In this document: positions 1 to 10,187 of the stretch, piece after piece
Numbering within the stretch: the stretch's first letter is position 1
How the letters are laid out: each line of letters starts with the position of its first letter
Source: Nemertoderma westbladi
Taxonomy: Eukaryota; Xenacoelomorpha; Nemertodermatida; Nemertodermatidae
Length of the DNA stretch: 38,364 bases
Reading direction: 5' to 3'
NCBI GenBank assembly: GCA_032718475.1
Contig: JAUCBJ010003411.1
Coordinates: forward strand, 1-38,364
The notes under the pieces: model-generated
Told to the model about the DNA's origin: nothing
The model's input: the letters and a program-made list of their open reading frames with translations, nothing else
Databases searched by the model: none
Translations under genes and position numbers: made by a program

Positions 1-2297
1 TCTATGTACAGTATATATTGTTGTATGTTGGTCTCTAATCGTGTGACTTGTATTGTCTATGTACAGTATATATTGTTGTATGTTGGTCTCTAATCGTGCG
101 ACTTGTATTGTCTATGTACAGTATATATTGTTGTATGTTGGTCTCTAATCGTGTGACTTGTATTGTCTATGTATATATTGTTGTATGTTGGTCTCTAATC
201 TTGTGACTTGTATTGTCTATGTACAGTATATATTGTTGTATGTTGGTCTCTAATCTTGTGACTTGTATTGTCTATGTACAGTATATATTGTTGTATGTTG
301 GTCTCTAATCGTGTGACTTGTATTGTCTATGTATATATTGTTGTATGTTGGTCTCTAATTGTGCGACTTGTATTGTCTATGTATATATTGTTGTATGTTG
401 GTCTCTAATTGTGTGACTTGTATTGTCTATGTACAGTATATATTGTTGTATGTTGGTCTCTAATCGTGTGACTTGTATTGTCTATGTATATATTGTTGTA
501 TGTTGGTCTCTAATTGTGCGACTTGTATTGTCTATGTATATATTGTTGTATGTTGGTCTCTAATTGTGTGACTTGTATTGTCTATGTACAGTATATATTG
601 TTGTATGTTGGTCTCTAATCTTGTGACTTGTATTGTCTATGTATATATTGTTGTATGTTGGTCTCTAATTGTGTGACTTGTATTGTCTATGTACAGTATA
701 TATTGTTGTATGTTGGTCTCTAATCGTGTGACTTGTATTGTCTATGTATATATTGTTGTATGTTGGTCTCTAATTGTGTGACTTGTATTGTCTATGTACA
801 GTATATATTGTTGTATGTTGGTCTCTAATCTTGTGACTTGTATTGTCTATGTACAGTATATATTGTTGTATGTTGGTCTCTAATCTTGTGACTTGTATTG
901 TCTATGTACAGTATATATTGTTGTATGTTGGTCTCTAATCGTGTGACTTGTATTGTCTATGTACAGTATATATTGTTGTATGTTGGTCTCTAATCTTGTG
1001 ACTTGTATTGTCTATGTACAGTATATATTGTTGTATGTTGGTCTCTAATTGTGTGACTTGTATTGTCTATGTACAGTATATATTGTTGTATGTTGGTCTC
1101 TAATCGTGTGACTTGTATTGTCTATGTACAGTATATATTGTTGTATGTTGGTCTCTAATCGTGCGACTTGTATTGTCTATGTATATATTGTTGTATGTTG
1201 GTCTCTAATCTTGTGACTTGTATTGTCTATGTACAGTATATATTGTTGTATGTTGGTCTCTAATCTTGTGACTTGTATTGTCTATGTACAGTATATATTG
1301 TTGTATGTTGGTCTCTAATCTTGTGACTTGTATTGTCTATGTACAGTATATATTGTTGTATGTTGGTCTCTAATCTTGTGACTTGTATTGTCTATGTACA
1401 GTATATATTGTTGTATGTTGGTCTCTAATCTTGTGACTTGTATTGTCTATGTACAGTATATATTGTTGTATGTTGGTCTCTAATCGTGTGACTTGTATTG
1501 TCTATGTACAGTATATATTGTTGTATGTTGGTCTCTAATCTTGTGACTTGTATTGTCTATGTACAGTATATATTGTTGTATGTTGGTCTCTAATCGTGCG
1601 ACTTGTATTGTCTATGTACAGTATATATTGTTGTATGTTGGTCTCTAATCGTGCGACTTGTATTGTCTATGTATATATTGTTGTATGTTGGTCTCTAATC
1701 GTGCGACTTGTATTGTCTATGTACAGTATATATTGTTGTATGTTGGTCTCTAATTGTGTGACTTGTATTGTCTATGTACAGTATATATTGTTGTATGTTG
1801 GTCTCTAATCGTGCGACTTGTATTGTCTATGTATATATTGTTGTATGTTGGTCTCTAATCGTGCGACTTGTATTGTCTATGTACAGTATATATTGTTGTA
1901 TGTTGGTCTCTAATTGTGTGACTTGTATTGTCTATGTACAGTATATATTGTTGTATGTTGGTCTCTAATCTTGTGACTTGTATTGTCTATGTACAGTATA
2001 TATTGTTGTATGTTGGTCTCTAATTGTGTGACTTGTATTGTCTATGTATATATTGTTGTATGTTGGTCTCTAATCGTGTGACTTGTATTGTCTATGTATA
2101 TATTGTTGTATGTTGGTCTCTAATCTTGTGACTTGTATTGTCTATGTATATATTGTTGTATGTTGGTCTCTAATCGTGTGACTTGTATTGTCTATGTACA
2201 GTATATATTGTTGTATGTTGGTCTCTAATCGTGTGACTTGTATTGTCTATGTACAGTATATATTGTTGTATGTTGGTCTCTAATTGTGTGACTTGTA

Positions 2298-2819
2298 TTG
2301 TCTATGTACAGTATATATTGTTGTATGTTGGTCTCTAATCTTGTGACTTGTATTGTCTATGTATATTGTTGTATGTTGGTCTCTAATCTTGTGACTTGTA
2401 TTGTCTATGTATATTGTTGTATGTTGGTCTCTAATCGTGTGACTTGTATTGTCTATGTACAGTATATATTGTTGTATGTTGGTCTCTAATTGTGTGACTT
2501 GTATTGTCTATGTACAGTATATATTGTTGTATGTTGGTCTCTAATTGTGTGACTTGTATTGTCTATGTACAGTATATATTGTTGTATGTTGGTCTCTAAT
2601 CTTGTGACTTGTATTGTCTATGTATATTGTTGTATGTTGGTCTCTAATCTTGTGACTTGTATTGTCTATGTATATTGTTGTATGTTGGTCTCTAATCGTG
2701 TGACTTGTATTGTCTATGTACAGTATATATTGTTGTATGTTGGTCTCTAATTGTGTGACTTGTATTGTCTATGTACAGTATATATTGTTGTATGTTGGTC
2801 TCTAATCTTGTGACTTGTA
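2298..2819 (+). repeat. 261-bp higher-order repeat in satellite A (two copies)
   Basis: A five-monomer block in the length order 55-48-48-55-55 (261 bp) occurs twice in succession, at about 2298-2558 and 2559-2819, with the same variant letters after TCTAAT. These two copies hold all the 48-bp monomers I noticed, so the 48-bp form arose once and spread by local duplication. Confidence 0.75.
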
Positions 2820-3634
2820 TTGTCTATGTACAGTATATATTGTTGTATGTTGGTCTCTAATCTTGTGACTTGTATTGTCTATGTACAGTATATATTGTTG
2901 TATGTTGGTCTCTAATCGTGTGACTTGTATTGTCTATGTACAGTATATATTGTTGTATGTTGGTCTCTAATCGTGTGACTTGTATTGTCTATGTACAGTA
3001 TATATTGTTGTATGTTGGTCTCTAATCGTGCGACTTGTATTGTCTATGTACAGTATATATTGTTGTATGTTGGTCTCTAATCGTGTGACTTGTATTGTCT
3101 ATGTACAGTATATATTGTTGTATGTTGGTCTCTAATCGTGTGACTTGTATTGTCTATGTACAGTATATATTGTTGTATGTTGGTCTCTAATCGTGTGACT
3201 TGTATTGTCTATGTACAGTATATATTGTTGTATGTTGGTCTCTAATCGTGTGACTTGTATTGTCTATGTACAGTATATATTGTTGTATGTTGGTCTCTAA
3301 TCTTGTGACTTGTATTGTCTATGTACAGTATATATTGTTGTATGTTGGTCTCTAATCGTGTGACTTGTATTGTCTATGTACAGTATATATTGTTGTATGT
3401 TGGTCTCTAATCGTGCGACTTGTATTGTCTATGTATATATTGTTGTATGTTGGTCTCTAATCGTGCGACTTGTATTGTCTATGTACAGTATATATTGTTG
3501 TATGTTGGTCTCTAATCGTGCGACTTGTATTGTCTATGTATATATTGTTGTATGTTGGTCTCTAATCTTGTGACTTGTATTGTCTATGTACAGTATATAT
3601 TGTTGTATGTTGGTCTCTAATCGTGTGACTTGTA

Positions 3635-6600
3635 TTGTCTATGTACAGTATATATTGTTGTATGTTGGTCTCTAATCGTGCGACTTGTATTGTCTATGTA
3701 TATATTGTTGTATGTTGGTCTCTAATCGTGCGACTTGTATTGTCTATGTACAGTATATATTGTTGTATGTTGGTCTCTAATCTTGTGACTTGTATTGTCT
3801 ATGTACAGTATATATTGTTGTATGTTGGTCTCTAATCGTGCGACTTGTATTGTCTATGTACAGTATATATTGTTGTATGTTGGTCTCTAATCTTGTGACT
3901 TGTATTGTCTATGTACAGTATATATTGTTGTATGTTGGTCTCTAATCGTGCGACTTGTATTGTCTATGTACAGTATATATTGTTGTATGTTGGTCTCTAA
4001 TCTTGTGACTTGTATTGTCTATGTACAGTATATATTGTTGTATGTTGGTCTCTAATCGTGTGACTTGTATTGTCTATGTACAGTATATATTGTTGTATGT
4101 TGGTCTCTAATCGTGCGACTTGTATTGTCTATGTACAGTATATATTGTTGTATGTTGGTCTCTAATCGTGTGACTTGTATTGTCTATGTATATATTGTTG
4201 TATGTTGGTCTCTAATCGTGTGACTTGTATTGTCTATGTACAGTATATATTGTTGTATGTTGGTCTCTAATCGTGTGACTTGTATTGTCTATGTATATAT
4301 TGTTGTATGTTGGTCTCTAATCGTGTGACTTGTATTGTCTATGTACAGTATATATTGTTGTATGTTGGTCTCTAATCGTGCGACTTGTATTGTCTATGTA
4401 TATATTGTTGTATGTTGGTCTCTAATCGTGCGACTTGTATTGTCTATGTACAGTATATATTGTTGTATGTTGGTCTCTAATTGTGTGACTTGTATTGTCT
4501 ATGTACAGTATATATTGTTGTATGTTGGTCTCTAATCTTGTGACTTGTATTGTCTATGTACAGTATATATTGTTGTATGTTGGTCTCTAATCGTGCGACT
4601 TGTATTGTCTATGTACAGTATATATTGTTGTATGTTGGTCTCTAATCTTGTGACTTGTATTGTCTATGTACAGTATATATTGTTGTATGTTGGTCTCTAA
4701 TCTTGTGACTTGTATTGTCTATGTACAGTATATATTGTTGTATGTTGGTCTCTAATCGTGTGACTTGTATTGTCTATGTACAGTATATATTGTTGTATGT
4801 TGGTCTCTAATCTTGTGACTTGTATTGTCTATGTACAGTATATATTGTTGTATGTTGGTCTCTAATCTTGTGACTTGTATTGTCTATGTATATATTGTTG
4901 TATGTTGGTCTCTAATCGTGTGACTTGTATTGTCTATGTATATATTGTTGTATGTTGGTCTCTAATCGTGCGACTTGTATTGTCTATGTATATATTGTTG
5001 TATGTTGGTCTCTAATCGTGTGACTTGTATTGTCTATGTATATATTGTTGTATGTTGGTCTCTAATCGTGCGACTTGTATTGTCTATGTATATATTGTTG
5101 TATGTTGGTCTCTAATCGTGTGACTTGTATTGTCTATGTACAGTATATATTGTTGTATGTTGGTCTCTAATTGTGTGACTTGTATTGTCTATGTACAGTA
5201 TATATTGTTGTATGTTGGTCTCTAATCTTGTGACTTGTATTGTCTATGTACAGTATATATTGTTGTATGTTGGTCTCTAATCGTGCGACTTGTATTGTCT
5301 ATGTATATATTGTTGTATGTTGGTCTCTAATCTTGTGACTTGTATTGTCTATGTACAGTATATATTGTTGTATGTTGGTCTCTAATCTTGTGACTTGTAT
5401 TGTCTATGTACAGTATATATTGTTGTATGTTGGTCTCTAATCGTGCGACTTGTATTGTCTATGTATATATTGTTGTATGTTGGTCTCTAATCGTGCGACT
5501 TGTATTGTCTATGTATATATTGTTGTATGTTGGTCTCTAATCTTGTGACTTGTATTGTCTATGTATATATTGTTGTATGTTGGTCTCTAATCGTGTGACT
5601 TGTATTGTCTATGTACAGTATATATTGTTGTATGTTGGTCTCTAATCTTGTGACTTGTATTGTCTATGTACAGTATATATTGTTGTATGTTGGTCTCTAA
5701 TCGTGCGACTTGTATTGTCTATGTACAGTATATATTGTTGTATGTTGGTCTCTAATCTGTGTGACTTGTATTGTCTATGTACAGTATATATTGTTGTATG
5801 TTGGTCTCTAATCGTGCGACTTGTATTGTCTATGTATATATTGTTGTATGTTGGTCTCTAATCGTGCGACTTGTATTGTCTATGTACAGTATATATTGTT
5901 GTATGTTGGTCTCTAATCTTGTGACTTGTATTGTCTATGTACAGTATATATTGTTGTATGTTGGTCTCTAATCGTGCGACTTGTATTGTCTATGTACAGT
6001 ATATATTGTTGTATGTTGGTCTCTAATCTTGTGACTTGTATTGTCTATGTACAGTATATATTGTTGTATGTTGGTCTCTAATCGTGTGACTTGTATTGTC
6101 TATGTACAGTATATATTGTTGTATGTTGGTCTCTAATCGTGCGACTTGTATTGTCTATGTACAGTATATATTGTTGTATGTTGGTCTCTAATCGTGTGAC
6201 TTGTATTGTCTATGTATATATTGTTGTATGTTGGTCTCTAATCGTGTGACTTGTATTGTCTATGTACAGTATATATTGTTGTATGTTGGTCTCTAATCGT
6301 GTGACTTGTATTGTCTATGTATATATTGTTGTATGTTGGTCTCTAATCGTGTGACTTGTATTGTCTATGTACAGTATATATTGTTGTATGTTGGTCTCTA
6401 ATCGTGCGACTTGTATTGTCTATGTATATATTGTTGTATGTTGGTCTCTAATCGTGCGACTTGTATTGTCTATGTACAGTATATATTGTTGTATGTTGGT
6501 CTCTAATTGTGTGACTTGTATTGTCTATGTACAGTATATATTGTTGTATGTTGGTCTCTAATCTTGTGACTTGTATTGTCTATGTACAGTATATATTGTT

Positions 6601-7795
6601 GTATGTTGGTCTCTAATCGTGCGACTTGTATTGTCTATGTACAGTATATATTGTTGTATGTTGGTCTCTAATCTTGTGACTTGTATTGTCTATGTACAGT
6701 ATATATTGTTGTATGTTGGTCTCTAATCTTGTGACTTGTATTGTCTATGTACAGTATATATTGTTGTATGTTGGTCTCTAATCGTGTGACTTGTATTGTC
6801 TATGTACAGTATATATTGTTGTATGTTGGTCTCTAATCTTGTGACTTGTATTGTCTATGTACAGTATATATTGTTGTATGTTGGTCTCTAATCTTGTGAC
6901 TTGTATTGTCTATGTATATATTGTTGTATGTTGGTCTCTAATCGTGTGACTTGTATTGTCTATGTATATATTGTTGTATGTTGGTCTCTAATCGTGCGAC
7001 TTGTATTGTCTATGTATATATTGTTGTATGTTGGTATCTAATCGTGTGACTTGTATTGTCTATGTATATATTGTTGTATGTTGGTCTCTAATCGTGCGAC
7101 TTGTATTGTCTATGTATATATTGTTGTATGTTGGTCTCTAATCTTGTGACTTGTATTGTCTATGTACAGTATATATTGTTGTATGTTGGTCTCTAATTGT
7201 GTGACTTGTATTGTCTATGTACAGTATATATTGTTGTATGTTGGTCTCTAATCTTGTGACTTGTATTGTCTATGTACAGTATATATTGTTGTATGTTGGT
7301 CTCTAATTGTGCGACTTGTATTGTCTATGTATATATTGTTGTATGTTGGTCTCTAATCTTGTGACTTGTATTGTCTATGTACAGTATATATTGTTGTATG
7401 TTGGTCTCTAATCTTGTGACTTGTATTGTCTATGTACAGTATATATTGTTGTATGTTGGTCTCTAATCGTGCGACTTGTATTGTCTATGTATATATTGTT
7501 GTATGTTGGTCTCTAATCGTGCGACTTGTATTGTCTATGTATATATTGTTGTATGTTGGTCTCTAATCTTGTGACTTGTATTGTCTATGTATATAATGTT
7601 GTATGTTGGTCTCTAATCGTGTGACTTGTATTGTCTATGTACAGTATATATTGTTGTATGTTGGTCTCTAATCTTGTGACTTGTATTGTTTATGTACAGT
7701 ATATATTGTTGTATGTTGGTCTCTAATCGTGCGACTTGTATTGTCTATGTACAGTATATATTGTTGTATGTTGGTCTCTAATTGTGTGACTTGTA
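3635..7795 (+). repeat. About 2.0-2.1 kb higher-order duplication in satellite A
   Basis: The order of long and short monomers and their variant letters from about 3635 to 5770 is repeated from about 5771 to 7795. The offset is 2136 bp at the left end and 2026 bp further in. The 110-bp difference equals two extra 55-bp monomers in the first copy near 3800-3960. The right copy has a few private point changes, for example GGTATCTAAT near 7034, TATAATGTT near 7592 and TTGTTTATG near 7690. This is a tandem duplication of about 38 monomers followed by light divergence. Confidence 0.75.
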
Positions 7796-8615
7796 TTGTC
7801 TATGTACAGTATATATTGTTGTATGTTGGTCTCTAATCGTGCGACTTGTATTGTCTATGTATATATTGTTGTATGTTGGTCTCTAATTGTGCGACTTGTA
7901 TTGTCTATGTACAGTATATATTGTTGTATGTTGGTCTCTAATCGTGTGACTTGTATTGTCTATGTATATATTGTTGTATGTTGGTCTCTAATCTTGTGAC
8001 TTGTATTGTCTATGTATATATTGTTGTATGTTGGTCTCTAATCGTGTGACTTGTATTGTCTATGTACAGTATATATTGTTGTATGTTGGTCTCTAATCGT
8101 GTGACTTGTATTGTCTATGTACAGTATATATTGTTGTATGTTGGTCTCTAATTGTGCGACTTGTATTGTCTATGTATATATTGTTGTATGTTGGTCTCTA
8201 ATCGTGTGACTTGTATTGTCTATGTATATATTGTTGTATGTTGGTCTCTAATCTTGTGACTTGTATTGTCTATGTACAGTATATATTGTTGTATGTTGGT
8301 CTCTAATCGTGTGACTTGTATTGTCTATGTACAGTATATATTGTTGTATGTTGGTCTCTAATCGTGCGACTTGTATTGTCTATGTACAGTATATATTGTT
8401 GTATGTTGGTCTCTAATCGTGCGACTTGTATTGTCTATGTATATATTGTTGTATGTTGGTCTCTAATCTTGTGACTTGTATTGTCTATGTACAGTATATA
8501 TTGTTGTATGTTGGTCTCTAATCGTGTGACTTGTATTGTCTATGTACAGTATATATTGTTGTATGTTGGTCTCTAATCTTGTGACTTGTATTGTCTATGT
8601 ACAGTATATATTGTT

Positions 8616-8633
8616 GTATGTTGGTCTCTAATC
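8616..8633 (+). repeat. Target-site duplication, left copy
   Basis: The 18 bases GTATGTTGGTCTCTAATC immediately precede the RTE-like insertion and recur directly after its TAG tail at 10170-10187. They belong to a satellite A monomer. Removing the element and one copy restores an uninterrupted monomer that continues GTGTGACTTG. The terminal G could instead belong to the tail, so the duplication is 17 or 18 bp. Confidence 0.85.
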
Positions 8634-8634
8634 T

Positions 8635-10125
8635 AGTGGAGTAGATGGTGTTCCCCCTGAGGTCTTTAAAATACCTGAGTGTTTAAAGCTCATCTATCCC
8701 ATCATAGTAGACATGTACCGTACAACAAGAGTCCCACAAGAAATGAAAACAAATAAGTTGGTGCCAGTTCCCAAGAAGGGCAACCTAACACTCTATGGTT
8801 CTTTTCGGGGAATCTCATTGATCTCGATTGCTGCAAAACTATACAATAGAATTCTATTAAATCGCATCAGGGATCCCATTGAGAGACTGCTACGTGGAAA
8901 TCAGAATGGGTTCCGTAAAGGTCGTGGGACCATGGAGCCCATTTTGGCACTTAGAAGGATAATTGAAGAGTTATCAAAAAAGAAAGACAGGCATCTGGCT
9001 GTTATCTTTGTTGACTTCTTCAAGGCCTTTGATTCAGTCTCTCGCTCACGTATGTTCAGCATACTTTCATTATATGGGATTCCTGATGAAATTATTGCAG
9101 CAATCAGATCAGTATACGATGGTTCGACAACATTTGTGTCTACTGTTGACGGTGACACAGAACCATTTGAAGTGTTATGGGGCGTCCTCCAAGGAGACAC
9201 ACTTGCACCATTCTTGTTCATTATTGTGGTTGACTATGTTCTACGCATGTCCTTAGATCATCATAATGATGATGGGGTGATGATAACTCCACCTACTGGC
9301 TCCAGAAGTCGAGGAAATCCTGCCAAGTACCTAACTGATCTAGACTTTGCTGATGACTTAGGAGTACTCTCAGAATCATTAGAGGGAGCCCAGCGGCTCC
9401 TCAGCTCATTAGAACATGCTGCTTCTAGTGTTGGTCTTTTTATTAACTCCAGAAAGACCAAAATTCTGACAGTTAACTTTGAAAGTCCTCAGCAAGTCTC
9501 TGATCGGATGAGCATAAGCTCAAAGGATGGTATGCTTGAGCATGTGGACGACTTCTGTTACCTGGGATCATGGATCCGGAAGTCAGGTGAGGACCTCCGA
9601 ATACGTAAGGGAAAGGCATGGGCAGCCTTGAATAGGCTTTCCAGGATTTGGAAGTCACCTATAATTAATCGGAAACTTAAGGTCCGATTATTTAGAGCAG
9701 CAGTAGTTCCAGTACTACTCTACGGGAGTCCATGCTGGGCTCTAACTGCTGAGGACACCAAATCTCTGGATGGCACATTCACAAGAATGCTACGCCGGGT
9801 ACATTGTGTCAAGTACAATGCACACATCTCCAACCAGACACTATATAACATTGGAGGTGTCTCATTGGTTCCCCCAAGCTTGACACTAGAACAAAATCGC
9901 CTCCGCTTTGCAGGACATTGCTTTCGCCATGAGGACCAGCCAGTGCATAATCTTGTACTTTGGCAGCCTCATGGAGTGAATAAGCATGGTGGACAGCCCA
10001 TGACTTTCTTGAGACGCATCTTAAAGGACACTGGCCTTAAAGATGCGGATGATCTAGCAAATGTCATGGGTGATAGGGAGTTGTGGCGGTGCAATTTTGT
10101 TGACAAGCCGGCACAGCATTCTTAA
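8635..10125 (+). CDS. Non-LTR retrotransposon reverse transcriptase, 5'-truncated ORF
   Basis: An unbroken frame of 496 codons. It starts at the truncation point with SGVDGVPPEVFK, the usual entry into the RT domain, not at the internal Met at 8713; an in-frame stop at 8629-8631 lies in the satellite. Numbered from the Met at 8713, motif A is VDFFKAFDSV with the catalytic Asp at 101, motif B is QGDTLAPFLF (160-169), motif C is FADD (212-215), and motif D is around GLFINSRKTK (241-250). The C-terminal region has SLDGTFTRMLRRV and LRFAGHCFRHEDQP, blocks common in RTE-type endonuclease-reverse transcriptases. The RT copies element RNA at a nicked target. The upstream APE endonuclease is absent. 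Lack of stops and an intact catalytic triad suggest a young insertion; there is no evidence that it is expressed from here. Confidence 0.93.
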   Translation, partial: SGVDGVPPEVFKIPECLKLIYPIIVDMYRTTRVPQEMKTNKLVPVPKKGNLTLYGSFRGISLISIAAKLYNRILLNRIRDPIERLLRGNQNGFRKGRGTMEPILALRRIIEELSKKKDRHLAVIFVDFFKAFDSVSRSRMFSILSLYGIPDEIIAAIRSVYDGSTTFVSTVDGDTEPFEVLWGVLQGDTLAPFLFIIVVDYVLRMSLDHHNDDGVMITPPTGSRSRGNPAKYLTDLDFADDLGVLSESLEGAQRLLSSLEHAASSVGLFINSRKTKILTVNFESPQQVSDRMSISSKDGMLEHVDDFCYLGSWIRKSGEDLRIRKGKAWAALNRLSRIWKSPIINRKLKVRLFRAAVVPVLLYGSPCWALTAEDTKSLDGTFTRMLRRVHCVKYNAHISNQTLYNIGGVSLVPPSLTLEQNRLRFAGHCFRHEDQPVHNLVLWQPHGVNKHGGQPMTFLRRILKDTGLKDADDLANVMGDRELWRCNFVDKPAQHS

Positions 10126-10169
10126 AAATGCAGCTGCAATGCAGCATGCCGATCCTAGTAGTAGTAGTA
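10126..10169 (+). other. 3' UTR and TAG-repeat tail of the RTE-like element
   Basis: After the TAA stop come about 30 bases including the palindrome TGCAGCTGCA (10129-10138), a direct repeat of ATGCAGC, and GCATGC, then GATCC and five TAG triplets. The minus-strand copy at 16655-16914 shares this end, with GATCA in place of GATCC. A short structured 3' end followed by triplets is probably what the element's own RT recognises when priming; that role is inferred. Confidence 0.8.
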
Positions 10170-10187
10170 GTATGTTGGTCTCTAATC
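10170..10187 (+). repeat. Target-site duplication, right copy
   Basis: Exact second copy of the 18 bases found at 8616-8633, directly following the TAG tail and leading into the resumed satellite A monomer. Confidence 0.85.

Larger units (their letters stand above)
1..8633 (+). repeat. Satellite A, left block (55/50/48-bp monomer)
   Basis: A tandem array of roughly 160 head-to-tail monomers that begins before the window. The long monomer is 55 bp, runs from TCTATGTACAG to GTGACTTGTATTG, and contains TTGTATGTTGGTCTCTAAT. A 50-bp form lacks the five bases CAGTA inside TGTACAGTATATATT. A 48-bp form, seen only near 2358-2700, lacks two more bases. Most sequence variation sits just after TCTAAT, where CGTGTG, CGTGCG, CTTGTG, TGTGTG and TGTGCG alternate. 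One 56-bp unit carries an extra T near 5758. The monomer is AT-rich and apparently non-coding. The short repeated reading frames arise because one 55-bp plus one 50-bp unit is 105 bp and so keeps frame; none resembles a known protein. Confidence 0.97.
8634..10170 (+). mobile_element. 5'-truncated RTE-like non-LTR retrotransposon inside satellite A
   Basis: A LINE insertion of about 1.54 kb. It begins abruptly inside the reverse transcriptase coding region, carries the rest of the ORF, has a 3' UTR of only about 30 bp, and ends in five TAG triplets. A very short 3' UTR with a microsatellite tail is typical of the RTE clade, and the protein tail also fits RTE-like elements. The endonuclease half is missing, as expected from incomplete target-primed reverse transcription, so this copy cannot move by itself. 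A second copy with the same 3' end lies on the minus strand at 16655-16914. The clade assignment is from remembered family features and is less certain than the LINE call. Confidence 0.93.

Noticed and set aside
1-8633. CRISPR-like or other spacer-bearing array
   Set aside because: Repeats are directly contiguous with no unique spacers, the context is eukaryotic, and no cas-like gene is present.
8901-9658. Minus-strand and alternative-frame ORFs within the LINE
   Set aside because: They overlap the clear RT frame, carry no family motifs and are shadows of it.
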